DNA of 64,000 nt from Tubulanus polymorphus (GCF_964204645.1 NC_134029.1:17440450-17504449); one strand, 5' to 3'. Shown: positions 1-13,563, counted from the stretch's first letter. Made by a program: numbers and translations. The notes: generated by a model from the sequence alone, not told the origin.

Positions 1-1181
1 TAAAAATATAATTTGGGACACATGAGACATTCTATGAGAAAACAAATTTCATAGTGAAATTTTTATGTGACTTGTCGTGGGCAGAACTCAATGCTGTTAC
101 AGAGAGCAATGACGTGTCACACCCCAGCCTACAGGCCTGCTAGTGCTAGTAATTGTAAATCTTTACATTCGCCATGACAAAAAAATGCAAAAATATTCTC
201 GAAGATATAATTCCAAATTTTCACGTATTTCGCATGAATATTCATTTTTCACATGAATCTGACCCCTGCCCATGTGAACATCTATGTTAGGCTTAAAGAA
301 CTACCAGTACTAAACTCTCATCAGAATACAATTGATGAATATTCTAAATGATAGAATAAACTTCTTACTACTTTTCATAAAAGGCAGAGTTCAATGAAAC
401 AGTTTGTGTATTCATTGAAAACAGCTCGGTAATAACAATAAAAATCCGTTTTGAAATTTCGGCATTCTTGAGGATAATGACAATTTCTTAAACTCACTTA
501 TCTGCCAACCTCGATTATCCGCCAAAATTGTGGTGGTCCCAATAGTGGCAGATAACAGGTAGTTGACTGTATTCGCACTCCAGCAGTTGGAATGATACAT
601 TTCCTAACCATATTGGCTGGCAGTGTGAAAAAACTCTGCTTCATCCTTAATGTTCATTGATCAGTTCTGAATAATGGCTGATTAATAGCACTATTGCCAA
701 CTCTGAGAAGGATCTCTATGACGGCAAAAGATCCCACAACATTATGCCTGGTAATTGAATGGGGTACCCGCAAAATCAGCTATCCCGCCAGATGGCGTGA
801 CAAGCAGTAGGTCGTCCGTTGTCAAAATTAGTTCATTTTCAATGAACATTGAACTGGATTTTTAGACTCCTCAATCCACATATTATCACAGCACCCCGAA
901 AATATACATAACTTTCATCCTTCTGCTTGGATATTGGTATAGTTTTCATAAATAATTGATTCACTTGAGAGAAAAGTTCATTTAGATTTAATTGAAATGT
1001 AGAAGAAATTGAACGCGGACGACCAATGATCTACAAGTAAACCTGGCGGATCTCGCCTGCCATAAGTGGAATCCTTGATTGCCACAGTAGCACTGCCGGT
1101 ACCCCATTGCCAAGATCTCACTAAGTACTAACCCACAATATCTCCCAGGTATCATCAAAATATCTTATCTAATAAACTGAC
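1..1181. other. CAPN15 intron sequence with transposon debris
   Basis: No exon could be supported here on either strand. The stretch should be intron of CAPN15, whose last visible donor is at 1181. The part from about 815 to 1085 matches a second block at 5797-6060. Confidence 0.5.
815..1085 (+). repeat. Dispersed repeat, copy 1 (CAPN15 intron)
   Basis: Diverged direct repeat of the block at 5797-6060. Both contain GTCAAAATTRGTTCATTTTC near the left end and AAGTGGAATCCTTGATTGCC near the right end, with similar spacing. Both copies sit in CAPN15 introns in the same orientation, so they could be two insertions of one element or an old segmental duplication. Confidence 0.7.
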
Positions 1182-4100
1182 CTATCTCCTTCTTGGAATA
1201 AACTGAACTCGATTTCTGTCGGCTTCAACACGATGAGGTTGGTAACACTTATAGACTGGCCACCGTTTCCAGGTAGAGTCCCTGGTAACCGCACCTCCCA
1301 CCAGTCCGGTAATATCTTGCATACATCAATACTGTCAAAATATCTGGAACGAAATATACATATCACTGCCCACCATCACACTCTTTTTTGACACTGTTAA
1401 AACTGTTTCAATAATGTTTATATACATTGATACCTAGTATGCGTTATAAGAGGTACTTTGTGAGTCAATGTGCACTACGTCATCAATATTGGTTTTGAAA
1501 TATCAATTAGAACAGTGAATTTTGGCGTCCATTTTGTAATTACATATAAACATATTTCATGAGTCTTATTATTATCCACTCAATCAACTTTTGTGTAGTT
1601 TTGATAATGTATTTTAAGTGGATGTGCCCTCTACATCATCAATATTGGGGCCAGCCTGGTTCTAATCAATTCAATTCATTTGTTGAAATGGTCAAATTCA
1701 AAATAACTTAATTGATCCTTGATATCATATCATATTGTTCATTGTCGATAATATCAGGCAATGGGTGTATTTTTCTTCAAGGCGTCAATTAACCTAGTTT
1801 ACTTAGTTTTCTTATTTACTATCAATTGTATTATACATAATTGGTTTTTTCACATGGTTAAAGCCAACCAATCAAAATTGATTGATCAGTGATGTATGAG
1901 GAAATAATTTTCATCATATATCATTGATAACGGAGATCATTTGAAAAATAACATTGTGATTGTAATTGCCAGCCGGCATATAAAGTTCAAATTTACAACT
2001 ATTTAGTAATTTACAACTTACTTCATAACATCTTCCAATGACATCCAAAACACACCCTCATTAGCCCCGTGAACCATCAGCTGACATTTATGTTTGTCGC
2101 TGATCGTTTGCCAACATGGCGATTCATCGGACCAATCACCATTCCACGAGAAATGACCCCATGGATTCCTCAAACGTAACAACCTGAAATTTGTATATCG
2201 TAGTACTTTATGATGTACGGAGAGATGCTAAACACGTTTCATCGAAAATTGATTAAAATATCTTCAAATATGCATGAAGTGTGCTGATTTTGGCAGACAA
2301 TATTGGCTCCCAGTTGGCTATCTTGTTTCTGATCGGCCAATTTTCTGGCCAGCAGACAAGTCTAGGGTAGATACATGTATACAAATATTAAAACAATATC
2401 AATGAGGATAAACAGGTAGACCACCAGGGCTCAACTGCAAAAGTGTCCAAAAGTGGTCTTAAATCATAAGTCTTGTCCTCAGTTATTATTTACTAAGATT
2501 GGTTAGAGAACCAAGAAGGTCTTAAATCTAAGACATGACAGTGCGACTGGTCCAAGGGGCTCCAAATCTGCATAATAGTTGACTATGGTTATGAAATAAT
2601 AATGATCCTTCTTTAGCACTAAATACATTCCATAAATACATTATTATACCCTCAGCCCATATCTCCAACTGTAATCAGTCATCTGTCCTAGGGTAGAACT
2701 ATGCTAAGCAGTCATCCATCAAGCCAGCTACCCATTTCCTCCTATGTGAAGCGAGGCAAGGGTTTGTGGCACCCGCACGGGAATGCCAAATTGGAATCTT
2801 CTGATGACTGAATAAGAGAATTAAGTTATTTATTCCACAAAGATTCATACCTTTTCATCTAAGTGAGGTTCTTACTACCTAACTATTACCACATTCTTGT
2901 GCAGGCGCAGATCTAGGGAGTGGTTTGAGTGCTAGAGCACCCCCTTGGAAAGTTTCCTTTGTATTATTTATTTTCAACGCTACGTTTCAAACTACTACGT
3001 ACATTTTGAATATATGAGATGATCAAGCAGTGCCTAAAAATGCTCAGAATGCATGAAAATGAGACAAATTTTTAGAATTACTTGGGGATGACCAGCACTC
3101 TCCTCTGAAAATTCTGGATTCGCCCCAGTTGTATATTGGAATATATGAAGGTTTTTAATGTGAATACTGCGTACTGAGAAGGGGTGCCGACCTTCCGTCC
3201 GGCAACGGAGACAATTTCGGCACACTACATGTATAATGGTAATGTTCGGAGTTCAAACCAATGATCTGGTATTTCAGATTTGAACGCTCTTACCACTGGC
3301 CTACACAGAAAATTGTCAAAACTTTCGTGTAATTAATGGGCACATTCATTAGTATACTGGTATGAAAAGTCTCCAGGACAGATGACAGATGCAAATTTTA
3401 CAAACCTATTTCCATCGACATCTCGAACATCAAGTATCGAGTACGCGTGACGTGGTCTTAATCCTAACAACTTATACTGATCATCGTCAACTTTCATATT
3501 ACCAGCTCCGCATGAAGCTCCCATCAAAAATCTATCATACGAAAATTAGAGCCACTATTATGTATCAATCGAAATACAAAGTGTCGTAAATTTGAATTCC
3601 ATTTCAATGAATCAACTGACCCCGATTCTCTTGAACTGAGGAGACAAGCCCAAATATAGTCTTTATCGACCTGTTCATCTTTACTATCTGTAATATATCG
3701 ATAATGCATCATCAACTCGGGTTGTATCCTCAAGCGCAGCGCACACAGCAAGACATGAAGACAAAACGCTTTTCGTGACTGTGTGTACCGCTCCAAAACA
3801 TGGTTTAACAAAACACTGGCGTTTCGCGAAATACAAAACACTTGTTTCCATTCCTGGTGCTGTTGGTTTGTTTCGGTGTGCCAGCGGGTGAACCAAATCA
3901 TCGAAACACAAATTTTGAGCTTCGCATTCATTTCTTGCAGTGTGCACTAGGCTTTAGAAGGAAGCATAACATCACCCTTTTTTCTATCAAAAGGGGATGA
4001 AAATTTTGCTTCTTTTTTACGTACACATGTATATGTACATGTACGTGAAAAGCATGAAAGGGCTACATATGAGATGATAAATCAATTGAAAATGGTTGGT

Positions 4101-7100
4101 TTAAATATTCTAGCAACGAACTCAGTTATGGTATAGCTAACAGCAATTAATCTTTGAAAAACGAAAATTTAACCGATTTATTACAGCTTACCTTGTAACA
4201 TTATACTGGTGCATGGAGCTCCAGTTAATGTCACTAAACCTTCTATACATTTACCAGCGATCAGCGCTTCATAACATCCATATATTTTAGCCATAGCTTT
4301 CTCTATCAGTGGCACCCATAGCTGTTTCCTTTTTGCCTTTTAAAAATACAATTATCAAACGATGCAGTTTCATGTAATGAAAGTTGGAGTAAAAAACATC
4401 GATACGTAACTCATTAAATTCTAGCAGTAAACATTAGTGATTGCTTATATTTTATTAAGATAAACTACTAGGGGCCCAGGGACATCACGCCTACTTGGTG
4501 GAAAGCTTGATAACCTGACAATTTCATTATTAAACACTCCCTGGTGAACAAATGCAGTAGGAATGCCCAAATGACTCAACCAATCGGAATCCCAGAATGA
4601 TGTCATCAGAGGAAACACCAGTTTGTGAACAAGTCCAGAGAACTAGATGAGCTCCAGTAAGTAATATTATCCAGTGAAAATAAGTCTAAAAGGTTCAACT
4701 ATACGAAGAAACATGGATGGATGGATGAATCTATACAATTCAATGTTGCTATTGCTGAACAATCATGGCCATCAGTCAGCCATCTTGAATCTAATCGCAC
4801 ACATTTTTGGGGGGCTGAAGATGTGCCTAGGGTGCTACCAACTATCAAGACAATCCATTGATGCGTCTTCAAAACTTCCCACAATAACTAGATTCCATCT
4901 GAGGATAGACAGATGGAAGAACGAACGGACCACAAACGGACAAAAGATGAATGCAATAGTCAAGTGGGCTAAAATCAGTCTATCTTGAGCAAATTTCTGA
5001 ATTAGGCCGAATAGTATTGGTAATAACAAAAGATTGTCACTTAAGCACAAGTAATGTATGCGTTCTGCAAAGTTCAAATGTGCTCTCCACTGGGAGAACC
5101 TAACAGTCAGCACGAAATTAGAAAATTCCTAAAACATTTCTTAATTGGTACTGATGTAATCAAGAAGGGTCTTATATGTTTTGAGTTAGTAAGTTTAGTA
5201 ATATCTACTTTTTCAGCTCAAACTATTTTCGGTTGTACAGTCTGTATCTTACATGAGAATAGATTAGTCTATTATTTGAATCGCAAGGCAACAAATCATC
5301 GACGATTTCAGTTGTCCACTGTCCATCACGACACAATCGAACCTGATAGACTCCTTCCTCGCTTATCTCCTTTGTGACCATAATATTCTCCACCAGCTCC
5401 GGTCGCTCGGCTAAAACAGCCAGGGCACTCAAAAACCTGAATCGAAAAGTAATTGGTAATCAATAAGGTTCACCCTTTACCTAACCCTAGGTCATTGTAT
5501 AATCCTCGCCTATTGGAGCGTTTTGGAGATTTGTGACATAACGTGTTATCATATCAACGGTTTTGGGATATGGTTCAATCTAGTGGACAGCAGATAATTC
5601 ATTCGTTCTGTTAGAAGCAATTTTAAAAGCACAACCTCCTCATAAACCAGATATCAGTACACGCTAATTACGAGCTGGGACTAATTCAATATGCATGCAC
5701 ATTTGTGTATAGGCTAGGTGGACTGTGTATAATGTCCAGATCTGGATTTAACTGACGGACTGCAATGACAGACGCGTGACGAGCACTCACATTTTACAGT
5801 GTCAAAATTGGTTCATTTTCAATCAACTCGGGACTAAATTTCAAGGCTCTCGAATCCACTATATATTCACACAACCCACCGAAATGATATTAATTAGATT
5901 GATTTGTCAACTTAGTCATTGGTATGGTCTTCAGTGATAATTTATTTACTGCAGGGATATTCGATTTTAATTGATGCGAAGAAGATATTGGACATAGAAT
6001 GTTGAATAGCGAACTGGGCGGATCCTCGCTAGCCGACAAGTGGAATCCTTGATTGCCACGGACGGTTCCCTATTGCGCGAACAGCAGAATGTATATGTAT
6101 ATGCACTATACATATACATATTTGAATCTACCGCGAAACTGGTCTTTTTACCTCCCTCCCATAAATACCATTTCAGCTTCAATTTAAACTTGAATCTTTC
6201 TCTGCCTTACCAACAGTTTCCGAGGGTGCCCTGATTGATATCTGACGGTCGAGGTACTCGAAATACTTTCCAATCTAGATTTCTCTCACTGTTATCGTGT
6301 ACCAGAATATTTGACGGCCGAAGCCATTTAATTGATGGTCGCGTGGTCCGAGTGTCTTTATTGGAACTGAAATAAAGCGAAGTTGGAGCCGGAGGAAATG
6401 AATCGTCCACGAATGAAACGCTATTCTGAAAATACAAAAATTTTACGATTCCAGTTTTGATTCGATTATAGTTACATCATTTGATAAAAAACTAATATAT
6501 ATAGTCAGATTTATAACTCATACGTTACTGTGCCTAACACAAGCATTTCTTGGCCCGGAACAACTGTTCACACAGGTGCCAAATGGGCCAAATTTAGCCT
6601 CGAGCCTGGTCCGTGCCAAATCATCTTGGGCCAAATCATCTCTGTGTGGTCGCGGCTTTAGGCTATTTGAATCCTGTCAGGGGCGGGTATATGGAAGCGC
6701 TCTTAATGTTCTCTTACTAACCACAGTTGATGTGTTATTAGTGCGCATATAACGTGGCCGCGCAAAAGCCAAGTTAGGTTATATATAGTTAGTTTAACAG
6801 GTTACTGTTAACTGATCTCGTACCCTTGTGGAAGAGACTGGCATACCATTAGTGTCCGGTTAAAGGTGTGATATACAATGAACTCTAGCTGGCCATTAAT
6901 CCGAGTGGTGTATTATTGAATATCAACCATCTTGCAATTTTGAAAAAAAAAGAAAATTCTAACAGGCCTATAATAATCTATCATAGGCCCTACGACAATT
7001 CGTGGAATTCTGGTCTGTGAAGATGTTGTCGACCAACAATATCATTCATCATGTTATTTCCAGGAAATACCCGTAACCACAGCCTGACCATGGTTAGTCT

Positions 7101-8798
7101 AACAAAGCAGTAACTGTGTGTTAAGCAGGCATTAGATACTGACAGTGCTCCGTGCACCCGAAAGAAAACTTGTGAAGAAGGGTATTTGGCAAAATTTTCA
7201 TCTCGAAAGTATTGACAATTTCTGGAAGTTGAAGGGCATTTTTTAGAATGAGCTACAGTCAAGCCTGCTTTAGTTTAATTCATTTGGATCAATGTATTTT
7301 ACGAGATAGGCCTACGTGAAAGTAAATTACTAACATAGCATGAAATCAAATATAAATGCACCATCTGCATATTGGGAATAAACTGTTCGAGAAGTAACCA
7401 CAGTGAACTACGACGTTTTAAGTACATGTTCTTGAATTACCTGATTTTAATTTCTCCATGATCATCATCTAAGATTGTTTTCTACTGTCCCATAGTATTA
7501 TTTTCATATATTTTTTGTCTGAATGGACAAAAAATTTGTCGAAAAGCTGATTGAAAATATACTTCAATTCGACTTCAGCGGGCTTGACCGTAGTTTTTAA
7601 GAAAATACTAACTTCACGCAGGTTTTTTCGAAAAACTTACCGCCATACAATGAAGTTTGATTCTCTCCATTGTTTCATGTCCGTGTTTCTCCGCCTCGTA
7701 GCGCACATCATCCACCCTCACGCTCGGGCAATGTAGTAATTTCGGTCGCGTCGTCTCCGGGCTTCCTGTATCCAGCGTCGTCTCGCAATTGCTACAGATC
7801 TTCGACAACGCGTTATTCAAATACGTGCAGTGATTACATCGCCAAATTCCGGTCGACAAACTTTTACGTTTCACCGCCTTGTCGTAATTCGAGTCACGAT
7901 CATGTCCGCAAACGCCGCAAACTAGACAAGCATTCGGATTGTCAAGGGTACATTTGGGACATTTCCATATATTTGTTCCACATTTAGGAGGACCTGCGAT
8001 GACGTTACCTTTGGGCAATTTACACAGGGTGCAAATCGGGCTGTCGATGAAATTTAATGATGCACATACTGCACATTTCCACTGATTGGTTATATTATTC
8101 GGACGTTTCGAGGCTAGGCTATCGACGACGGATCCCAGCCGTTGCGACGAGTTACAAGTTGAACATTCACGACTCCAATTCGGATTACACGGAAAGTTGC
8201 AGCTGGCACAGGTCCAAGTTTCAGTCGTTGTGTCTAGTTTCTGACTAGGTTTGGGTAAATTAGCATCGGTCGGTTTATTATTGCTATTAACAAACGGTAG
8301 TTTATCTAACAAAGTGGCGAAAATAGTTTTAGTCTCCGCAGTAGGTGGCGTTTTATCACCTCCCGTTGAAGTAACAGTCCCGTTGACGCTTACGGAACTA
8401 CTAGAGGGCGCAACTGTTAGCTCGTCGGGTATCGAAACTGGTAGGCCTATGTTGGAAAATCGTTTGCTTTCACAAATTTCACACCTCGGTAATGCGACGG
8501 CATTTAAGAAAGTGCACCTCGGACATTCCCATCTTTCGGAGTGTGTAGGCGACTGCGTTCCGTTCGTTTGTACGTCCAATGCCGATAGATTACGCGGTAA
8601 TACATTATTGGGCAATTTCAGACTCGAGCCGCTGTCGCTGACACTTCGATGCCACGATTTACGCCGGCCAATTGAGTCGATTTCCGCGTCGTCGCGCGAG
8701 TTTCTTCGCCGAATATTACATCGACTGCATCTCACTCGGCCGTATTCGTTGAACGACGTGCAATAATCGCATCGCCACTGAATACCGTTCTCAGTCAT
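1182..8798 (-). CDS. CAPN15: Calpain-15 (small optic lobes type), 3' end outside window
   Basis: Cytosolic, non-classical calpain with an N-terminal array of ubiquitin-binding type zinc fingers. Eight exons on the minus strand agree in phase: 8798-7641, 6425-6211, 5436-5253, 4336-4192, 3687-3621, 3531-3406, 2183-2022 and 1343-1182. Exon 1 (386 codons) holds six RanBP2/NZF fingers (W-x-C-x2-C-x10-C-x2-C) near residues 8, 90, 195, 240, 278 and 319. The protease core follows: QGTLGNCW with the catalytic Cys at the end of exon 2, [11 protein letters not shown] with the His, and RNPWG with the Asn. All three catalytic residues are present. The start is ATG 8796-8798; a longer frame to 8807 would need TTG. 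About 739 codons are visible against roughly 1,090 in vertebrate CAPN15. The last exon ends in GDR plus a gtcagt donor, so the C-terminal part should lie left of base 1. I see no convincing exon in 1-1168. Confidence 0.93.
4440..4990. repeat. Dispersed repeat family, intronic copy
   Basis: Shares word order with 47885-48000 (ACTAGGGGYCCAGGGACA, then a CCCTGGTGA region) and with 49600-49800 (CAGCCATCTTGA, GAAGATGTGCCTAGGG, TCTTCAAAACTTCCC, GAACGCAATAGTC-like end). A partial copy lies at about 2285-2400 (GCTGATTTTGGC, TCTAGGGTAGATACATG). These are copies of one abundant medium-length repeat. I see no coding capacity in it. Confidence 0.65.
5797..6060 (+). repeat. Dispersed repeat, copy 2 (CAPN15 intron)
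   Basis: Partner of the block at 815-1085, with the same order of shared words and many substitutions and indels between. It lies between the CAPN15 exons ending at 6211 and starting at 5436. Confidence 0.7.
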
Positions 8799-9053
8799 CT
8801 TTACCAACTATCGAATGATGAAAAGATAAAATCATGATGATGAGAATTTAGAAATTTACTGAATATTGTCGTCATTGATTAATAAAAGTAAACGGTTAAA
8901 ATATAGTTATTTTCAAAATCTTGATATATTGAATTAGGCAGCCAACAAAATTAACCCCAATCAGTTGCTTGCCGGTTCAGGCTGGTTGGAAGAGTGTTTG
9001 AATGAACTGGAACTGAAATTTCCAATTAGGGCCTATGTACTTCGATAAACAGA

Positions 9054-9421
9054 CTATATCAGCACTTCATTTTCCGATTTCAAAATCAAACCCCTTGTTT
9101 TGCTCCCGGCAGGTGTGGTGGGTTTGTAAGGGACACTAAATGGAATGAAATCTACGTTAAAATTAATAACGGGGACAATCCCTTCTTTAAGATCGATAGA
9201 AGCAAATGGTAGGCCATACATGTACAGTAAGCATGAGAGCAAGTTCTGAGGGTCCTAAATAATCAAATTGCTGATGATTTTGTTTATCAATTGTATTTGT
9301 ATTTCGGGCCAGTATTTCCTGATGTTGTTGTGACGTGGAGCCAGTGTCCATCGTCTTTTTAAACGTATCAATAGCAAGACTTTTTTCTCCGATTTGTTGC
9401 ATACCGTACAAAATACAGAAA
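9054..9421 (-). pseudogene. Decayed coding fragment of unidentified gene
   Basis: Two overlapping minus-strand frames read like one protein interrupted once. The upstream frame gives a TPR-like helix (ILYGMQQIGEKSLAIDTFKK) followed by a polar stretch ending FDYLGP. The frame then changes at a CCC run near 9240-9250 and continues NLLSCLLYMYGLPFASIDLK to a stop at 9054. The residue texture (balanced hydrophobic and charged, few low-complexity runs) looks coding. A stop lies just upstream and no start or splice site is convincing. It is either a retrocopy or relic with a 1-nt insertion, or an exon with a sequence error. I do not recognise the family. Confidence 0.4.
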
Positions 9422-10989
9422 CATTATCAATAACCCCAGAAACTGTATCCCAAACCCATCAGTGAGTGCCTGTGGTTTTATGAGAGAAAATACAGGTTTC
9501 TACCATTTCATTTGCTCAGAGGTTGACTGGTTTGCTTACCACTAATGAACAATTTAAGAGATAAACTACTGTCTTATATGTGTGAATTAGCCAATCAGAA
9601 TGCATTATCGGCAATCCAATAATAAATGCTTGCTACCAATGATTAAAAGAACAAGGAGGCTATAGTTTTGTGCCACAAAGTCTAGATTAGATAATTAATA
9701 CAGCTTTAATAGAATAATCCTGCCCATCGTTTGTGTGTTGAACGCATCGCGGGCTTAGGTGTACCAGCAATAAGAAAATGTTTGAATGCCGTTGCAACGA
9801 TCAATGGATCCTGTTTTAACCACGTAGGCCTATATTTTGTTCTAAAAAACATAAATCGTAGACTGAAGGAAAAATAAATATAATCATTGTTAATTGTCGA
9901 TTTTCTGTATATAGCTGTACCAAATAGTACTGTAAAAACAATAATCTGTTAATCCTATGATAATAGGATAGGCTTATAGGCCTACTATCACAGGGGCACT
10001 GGTGTCATCCATCCTCCATCAAATTGTGACAAGCCCCTGCCCTGCACTGTGTGCGTAGCAAGCAATTTTTTACAGTACGTACAACTCTGATACATAAGCC
10101 CCTGCCTCTGGTCCTGGTTGTTGTGGCGACATCAATTCGTCACGTCAACAATCTAGATAGAACCACAGGACTTGACACAAAATGATTTTGACCCATCCTA
10201 GGTACTAATATTTAAAAAATCTTTTATTAAGCGCACAGCGAGCGCCGAAGGCACGAGCTGGAAGCTCCTTAAGTTAATCGCGCATGTGAGGCAAATTCAA
10301 ATTTTCTATATTTCTCCATACCGTCCTTCTCAAAAAGTGTAGTTTACATCCGGGACACATGGGCATTGGCTAAATCGCGGCAACCAAAATGACGGTCACG
10401 GACGGACTTTCGTCGAAACTTGCGGGCCGCGTCGGCGCGCGGGTAGTTTAAATACGTGAATGAAGGATAACAAAATGATTTTGTGTAATTTTCAGAATAT
10501 TTACAAAAAATATTCACAAAATAATGTCAAAAAATGTTATTTTTATTTCGTATTTCTCCATAGAAACCGAATGGAAGACTGGATTCGAATCCCACAAAAA
10601 GCACAGTCCCTTAGCAACGGGTTGAATTTTCTAGAATAACAGGCGCACCTGTTTCACAGTGTCACTAAGGGTCGAGTCCCGGAGAATAACGCGCCTGTTA
10701 CAAAATGACCGTTCCCCTCCACACAAGTACTAAATAATTAGTTCAAAATTTTGCAAATCCCTGGGAGTAAAATGCCGTGCGTTTTTTAACATATCGTATC
10801 TTTATGTGTTTTTTACTCCCATTTTTCAAACGCTATTCCCTTTTTCCGTTTCGAGTAAAATTCGTATAGGCCTACATACAATATAATCCGTATCTAAAAT
10901 ACCATTGTTCCATTAATTCCGTACCCATGCAACCTGTTGTAATACTTAGGAACAAATTTTTTGTGTAAAAAATATAAAACTATTGAAGC

Positions 10990-11530
10990 CATGAGATTTA
11001 ATGTAGAAATCTGACGATTTTTAACTACAGAAAAATTTATTATCGTATAATCGATAAAACAATAGGCTCTCAATTTATAATCAACATTCCCAAACTCCCA
11101 TGTTTTTTTTGCAGAAAATAAATTTCTTTTTTTTAAATTTCACGGGTCCCTTAATTCGCTCGAAGATCTATGATATTTTGTGTGATTTTCTTTGTCACGC
11201 CAAACACCGGGTACCTTCCAGCCGCAACCTATGTTTTATACAATACAATGTAGTAGAACTTGGGTAGCCGTGAAGATTTAATGTTGGCGTACTGACGATA
11301 CAGAAAGATTTATTCTCGTATGGATGATAACAAAAACGGGCTTATAATTTATAATCAACATTCCCAAAGTATTTTTTTTCGCAAAAATAAAATTCTTTTC
11401 TAGATCACGTGATCACGGCGAACCATCGCTCATGGCGGATCTTCAATATTTTGGGCGATTTTCTTTGGCCACAGGCCACGCCGAACACAGGTGCCTTCAA
11501 CAAAACGTCCTATGTTTTTTACAATATAGA
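10990..11530. repeat. Diverged tandem duplication, unit about 270 bp
   Basis: The order of motifs at 10990-11245 is repeated at about 11265-11530: CTGACGAT, AGAAARATTTATT, a cgtat/gat block, TTTATAATCAACATTCCCAA, a T-run plus GCA/AAAATAAA, GATTTTCTTTG, CACGCC, RACACMGGTRCCTTC, and CCTATGTTTT. The copies differ by many substitutions and small indels, so the duplication is old. No reading frame is conserved. Confidence 0.75.
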
Positions 11531-12306
11531 ATTCTATGACTGAAGAGGCACTGGCTCGCCTCTATTTATTCATTAAAACTTAAATCTGGCTGTATCTTTA
11601 CCAAGTTCTTTGACTTTGACATATTAGTACCTAGTGGATACTGGGTCAAAATTCTTTTGTGACAAGTCCCTGTGTCTAGAACACCAACTTGGTGACTTTT
11701 TGTCACGAATTTCGTGACAAAAAGTCACAAGTTAGTCAAATTTGGTGTGTAGTAGTAGAGGTAGGTAGTGTTGTTGTGTTTACTGTTTGCCTTCTTTTTA
11801 CCTCAACTTTTTGACTTTTCTTCGTGAATAAAACTGAAGCTCCTGAACCCATTTTCTTTCCTGTTCATCATGATTACTACACTAGAGCCTAGTAGTAGGC
11901 CCGCTTAGAGGAAATTTGGACGGGGGAACATTGCTTTTTTCGCTTTCTATTTTGACAGTAAAGCCAGCGGACGTTAAGGACAGTTTTGACAGATGTAAGT
12001 TAGCGACCGATTCGCTCCATTCAATTCAAATCAATTTCTTTCGGACAAAAATAAGACCTATAGGCCTACAAGATTTGGTATCGATATTGCCGCCTGATAT
12101 AGGCCTAACGTTATATTGAAATAAAGTAAACTTTACCATACAAGTAATTTAGAAACAGTATTCTGAAGCAGGTCTGCAATATAATCCATTGGCCACCAAA
12201 AAAGTCCGATGCCGAATATTAGGGTGTGATATAAAATACGGTTGCTACCATTTTCGAAACAGGTTAAACTGCAGCTATGCAGCATGTCCCGTGAGAGGAC
12301 CTGGGG

Positions 12307-12338
12307 CCTGTGACGGGACAAGGATGTCCCGTCACAGG
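12307..12338. repeat. Perfect 14-bp hairpin in left end
   Basis: CCTGTGACGGGACA (12307-12320), a 4-nt loop, then TGTCCCGTCACAGG (12325-12338). The same words occur at the right end around 19327-19340, so the hairpin belongs to the terminal repeat. Confidence 0.85.
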
Positions 12339-12607
12339 TCCCGATGGAAAATGAAAACTTTGCATTTCGTAGACGAAATGTCGAAAGAAACTGCACTCGA
12401 TTGGTTACTATATACACTCAAAATAATGTTAAGAACATGTTAATAATCGAAATTTGTTCGTAATTTTATTATTTCAGATCAATGATATCATCAAATCGAA
12501 ACATTAAATGTAATAATGAAGATCGGATCAAGAGAAGACAGAACCACAGCTATCGAAATTTCAATTTTTAGTGTATAGACTGACTCATACTATCGAAAAT
12601 AAAGTGA

Positions 12608-12763
12608 ATGTATCTTGACAATTTTGGTGCCAATGGTGTTAGTAACCGTTTGTTAAGCGTTACACTGCAAACAAAAGTAAAAGTGGAGGGGGGCAACTTA
12701 ATGGCCCTAGATCACTCTCGAGAGAGAATTCAAAGTGAGGGACCCGATTCAACACACTGTCCC
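12608..12763 (+). CDS. Possible first coding exon of the OTU-PHD gene
   Basis: From ATG 12608 the frame reads 52 codons (starts MYLDNFGANGVSNRLL) into the first units of the left array. Cutting at CCC/GTGAGA (12763/12764) gives phase 0, which matches the phase-0 start of each duplicated 54-bp exon downstream. Donors in the next few units, up to the first in-frame TAA at about 12965, would also keep phase. Phase agreement is the only support, and other first exons are possible. Confidence 0.3.
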
Positions 12764-13490
12764 GTGAGAAGACCCGATTCAACTTACTGTCCCGTGAGAG
12801 GACCCGATTTCAAATACTGTCCCGTGAGAGGACCCGATTCAACACACTGTCCCGTGAGAGGGCCCGATTTTAAATGCTGTCCCGTGGGAGGACTCGATTC
12901 AACACACTGTCCCGTGAGAGGACCTGATTCAACACACTGTCCCGTGAGAGGACCCGATTTCAAATAATGTCCCGTGAGAGGGCCCGATTCAACACACTGT
13001 CCCGTGAGAGGACCCGATTTTAAATACTGTCCCGTGAGAGGACCCGGTTCAACACACTCTCCCGTGAGAGGACCCTATTTTAAATACTGTCCCGCGAAGG
13101 AACCCGATTTTAAATACTGTCCCGCGAGAGGGCCCGATTCAACACACTGTCCCGTGAGAGGACCCGGTTTCAAATAATGTCCCGCGAGAGGGCCCGTATC
13201 AACACACTGTCCCGTGAGAGGACCCGATTTTAAATACTGTCCCGTGAGAAGACCCGAATCAACTTGCTGTCCCGTGAGAGGGCCCGGTTTCAAATAATGT
13301 CCCGTGAGAGGGCCCGATTCAACACACTGTCCCGTGAGAGGACCCGATTTCTAATACTGTCCCGTGAGAGGACCCGAATCAACTTGCTGTCCCGTGAGAG
13401 GACCCGGTTTCAAATAATGTCCCGTGAGAGGACCCGATTCAACACACTGTCCCGTGAGAGGACCCGATTCAACACACTGTCCCGTGAGCC
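12730..13490 (+). repeat. Left array of 30-bp repeats (about 25 units)
   Basis: Units follow CCCGTGAGAGGACCCGATTC plus AACACACTGT, with variants in the last 12 bases (TTCAAATACTGT, TTTAAATACTGT, TCAACTTGCTGT). The period is 30 bp throughout. It ends abruptly inside a unit at CCCGTGAGCC, which runs directly into the intron sequence (CAAAAGTTGTTG) that also follows the duplicated small exons. Because 30 is a multiple of 3, several frames stay open and give repeats such as CPVRGPDSTH. I regard most of these as by-products. Confidence 0.95.
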
Positions 13491-13563
13491 AAAAGTTGTT
13501 GAATGAGTATCTTTATGACAAATAGTGAATATTGGTGGAATATTTCTCTATTTTGATTTGTAG

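Larger units (their letters stand above)
8799..12255. other. Intergenic region between CAPN15 and the foldback element
   Basis: No intact gene was recognised. It contains a decayed coding fragment (9054-9421), a diverged tandem duplication (about 10990-11530) and AT-rich sequence. The upstream side of CAPN15 should carry its promoter, but no TATA or CpG-rich core stands out. Confidence 0.5.

Noticed and set aside
412-600. Small minus-strand frame as the next CAPN15 exon
   Set aside because: Sequence does not resemble the C-terminal calpain region, and phase or splice sites do not fit.
12730-13490. CRISPR-like array
   Set aside because: Units are contiguous with no unique spacers, and the context is eukaryotic.
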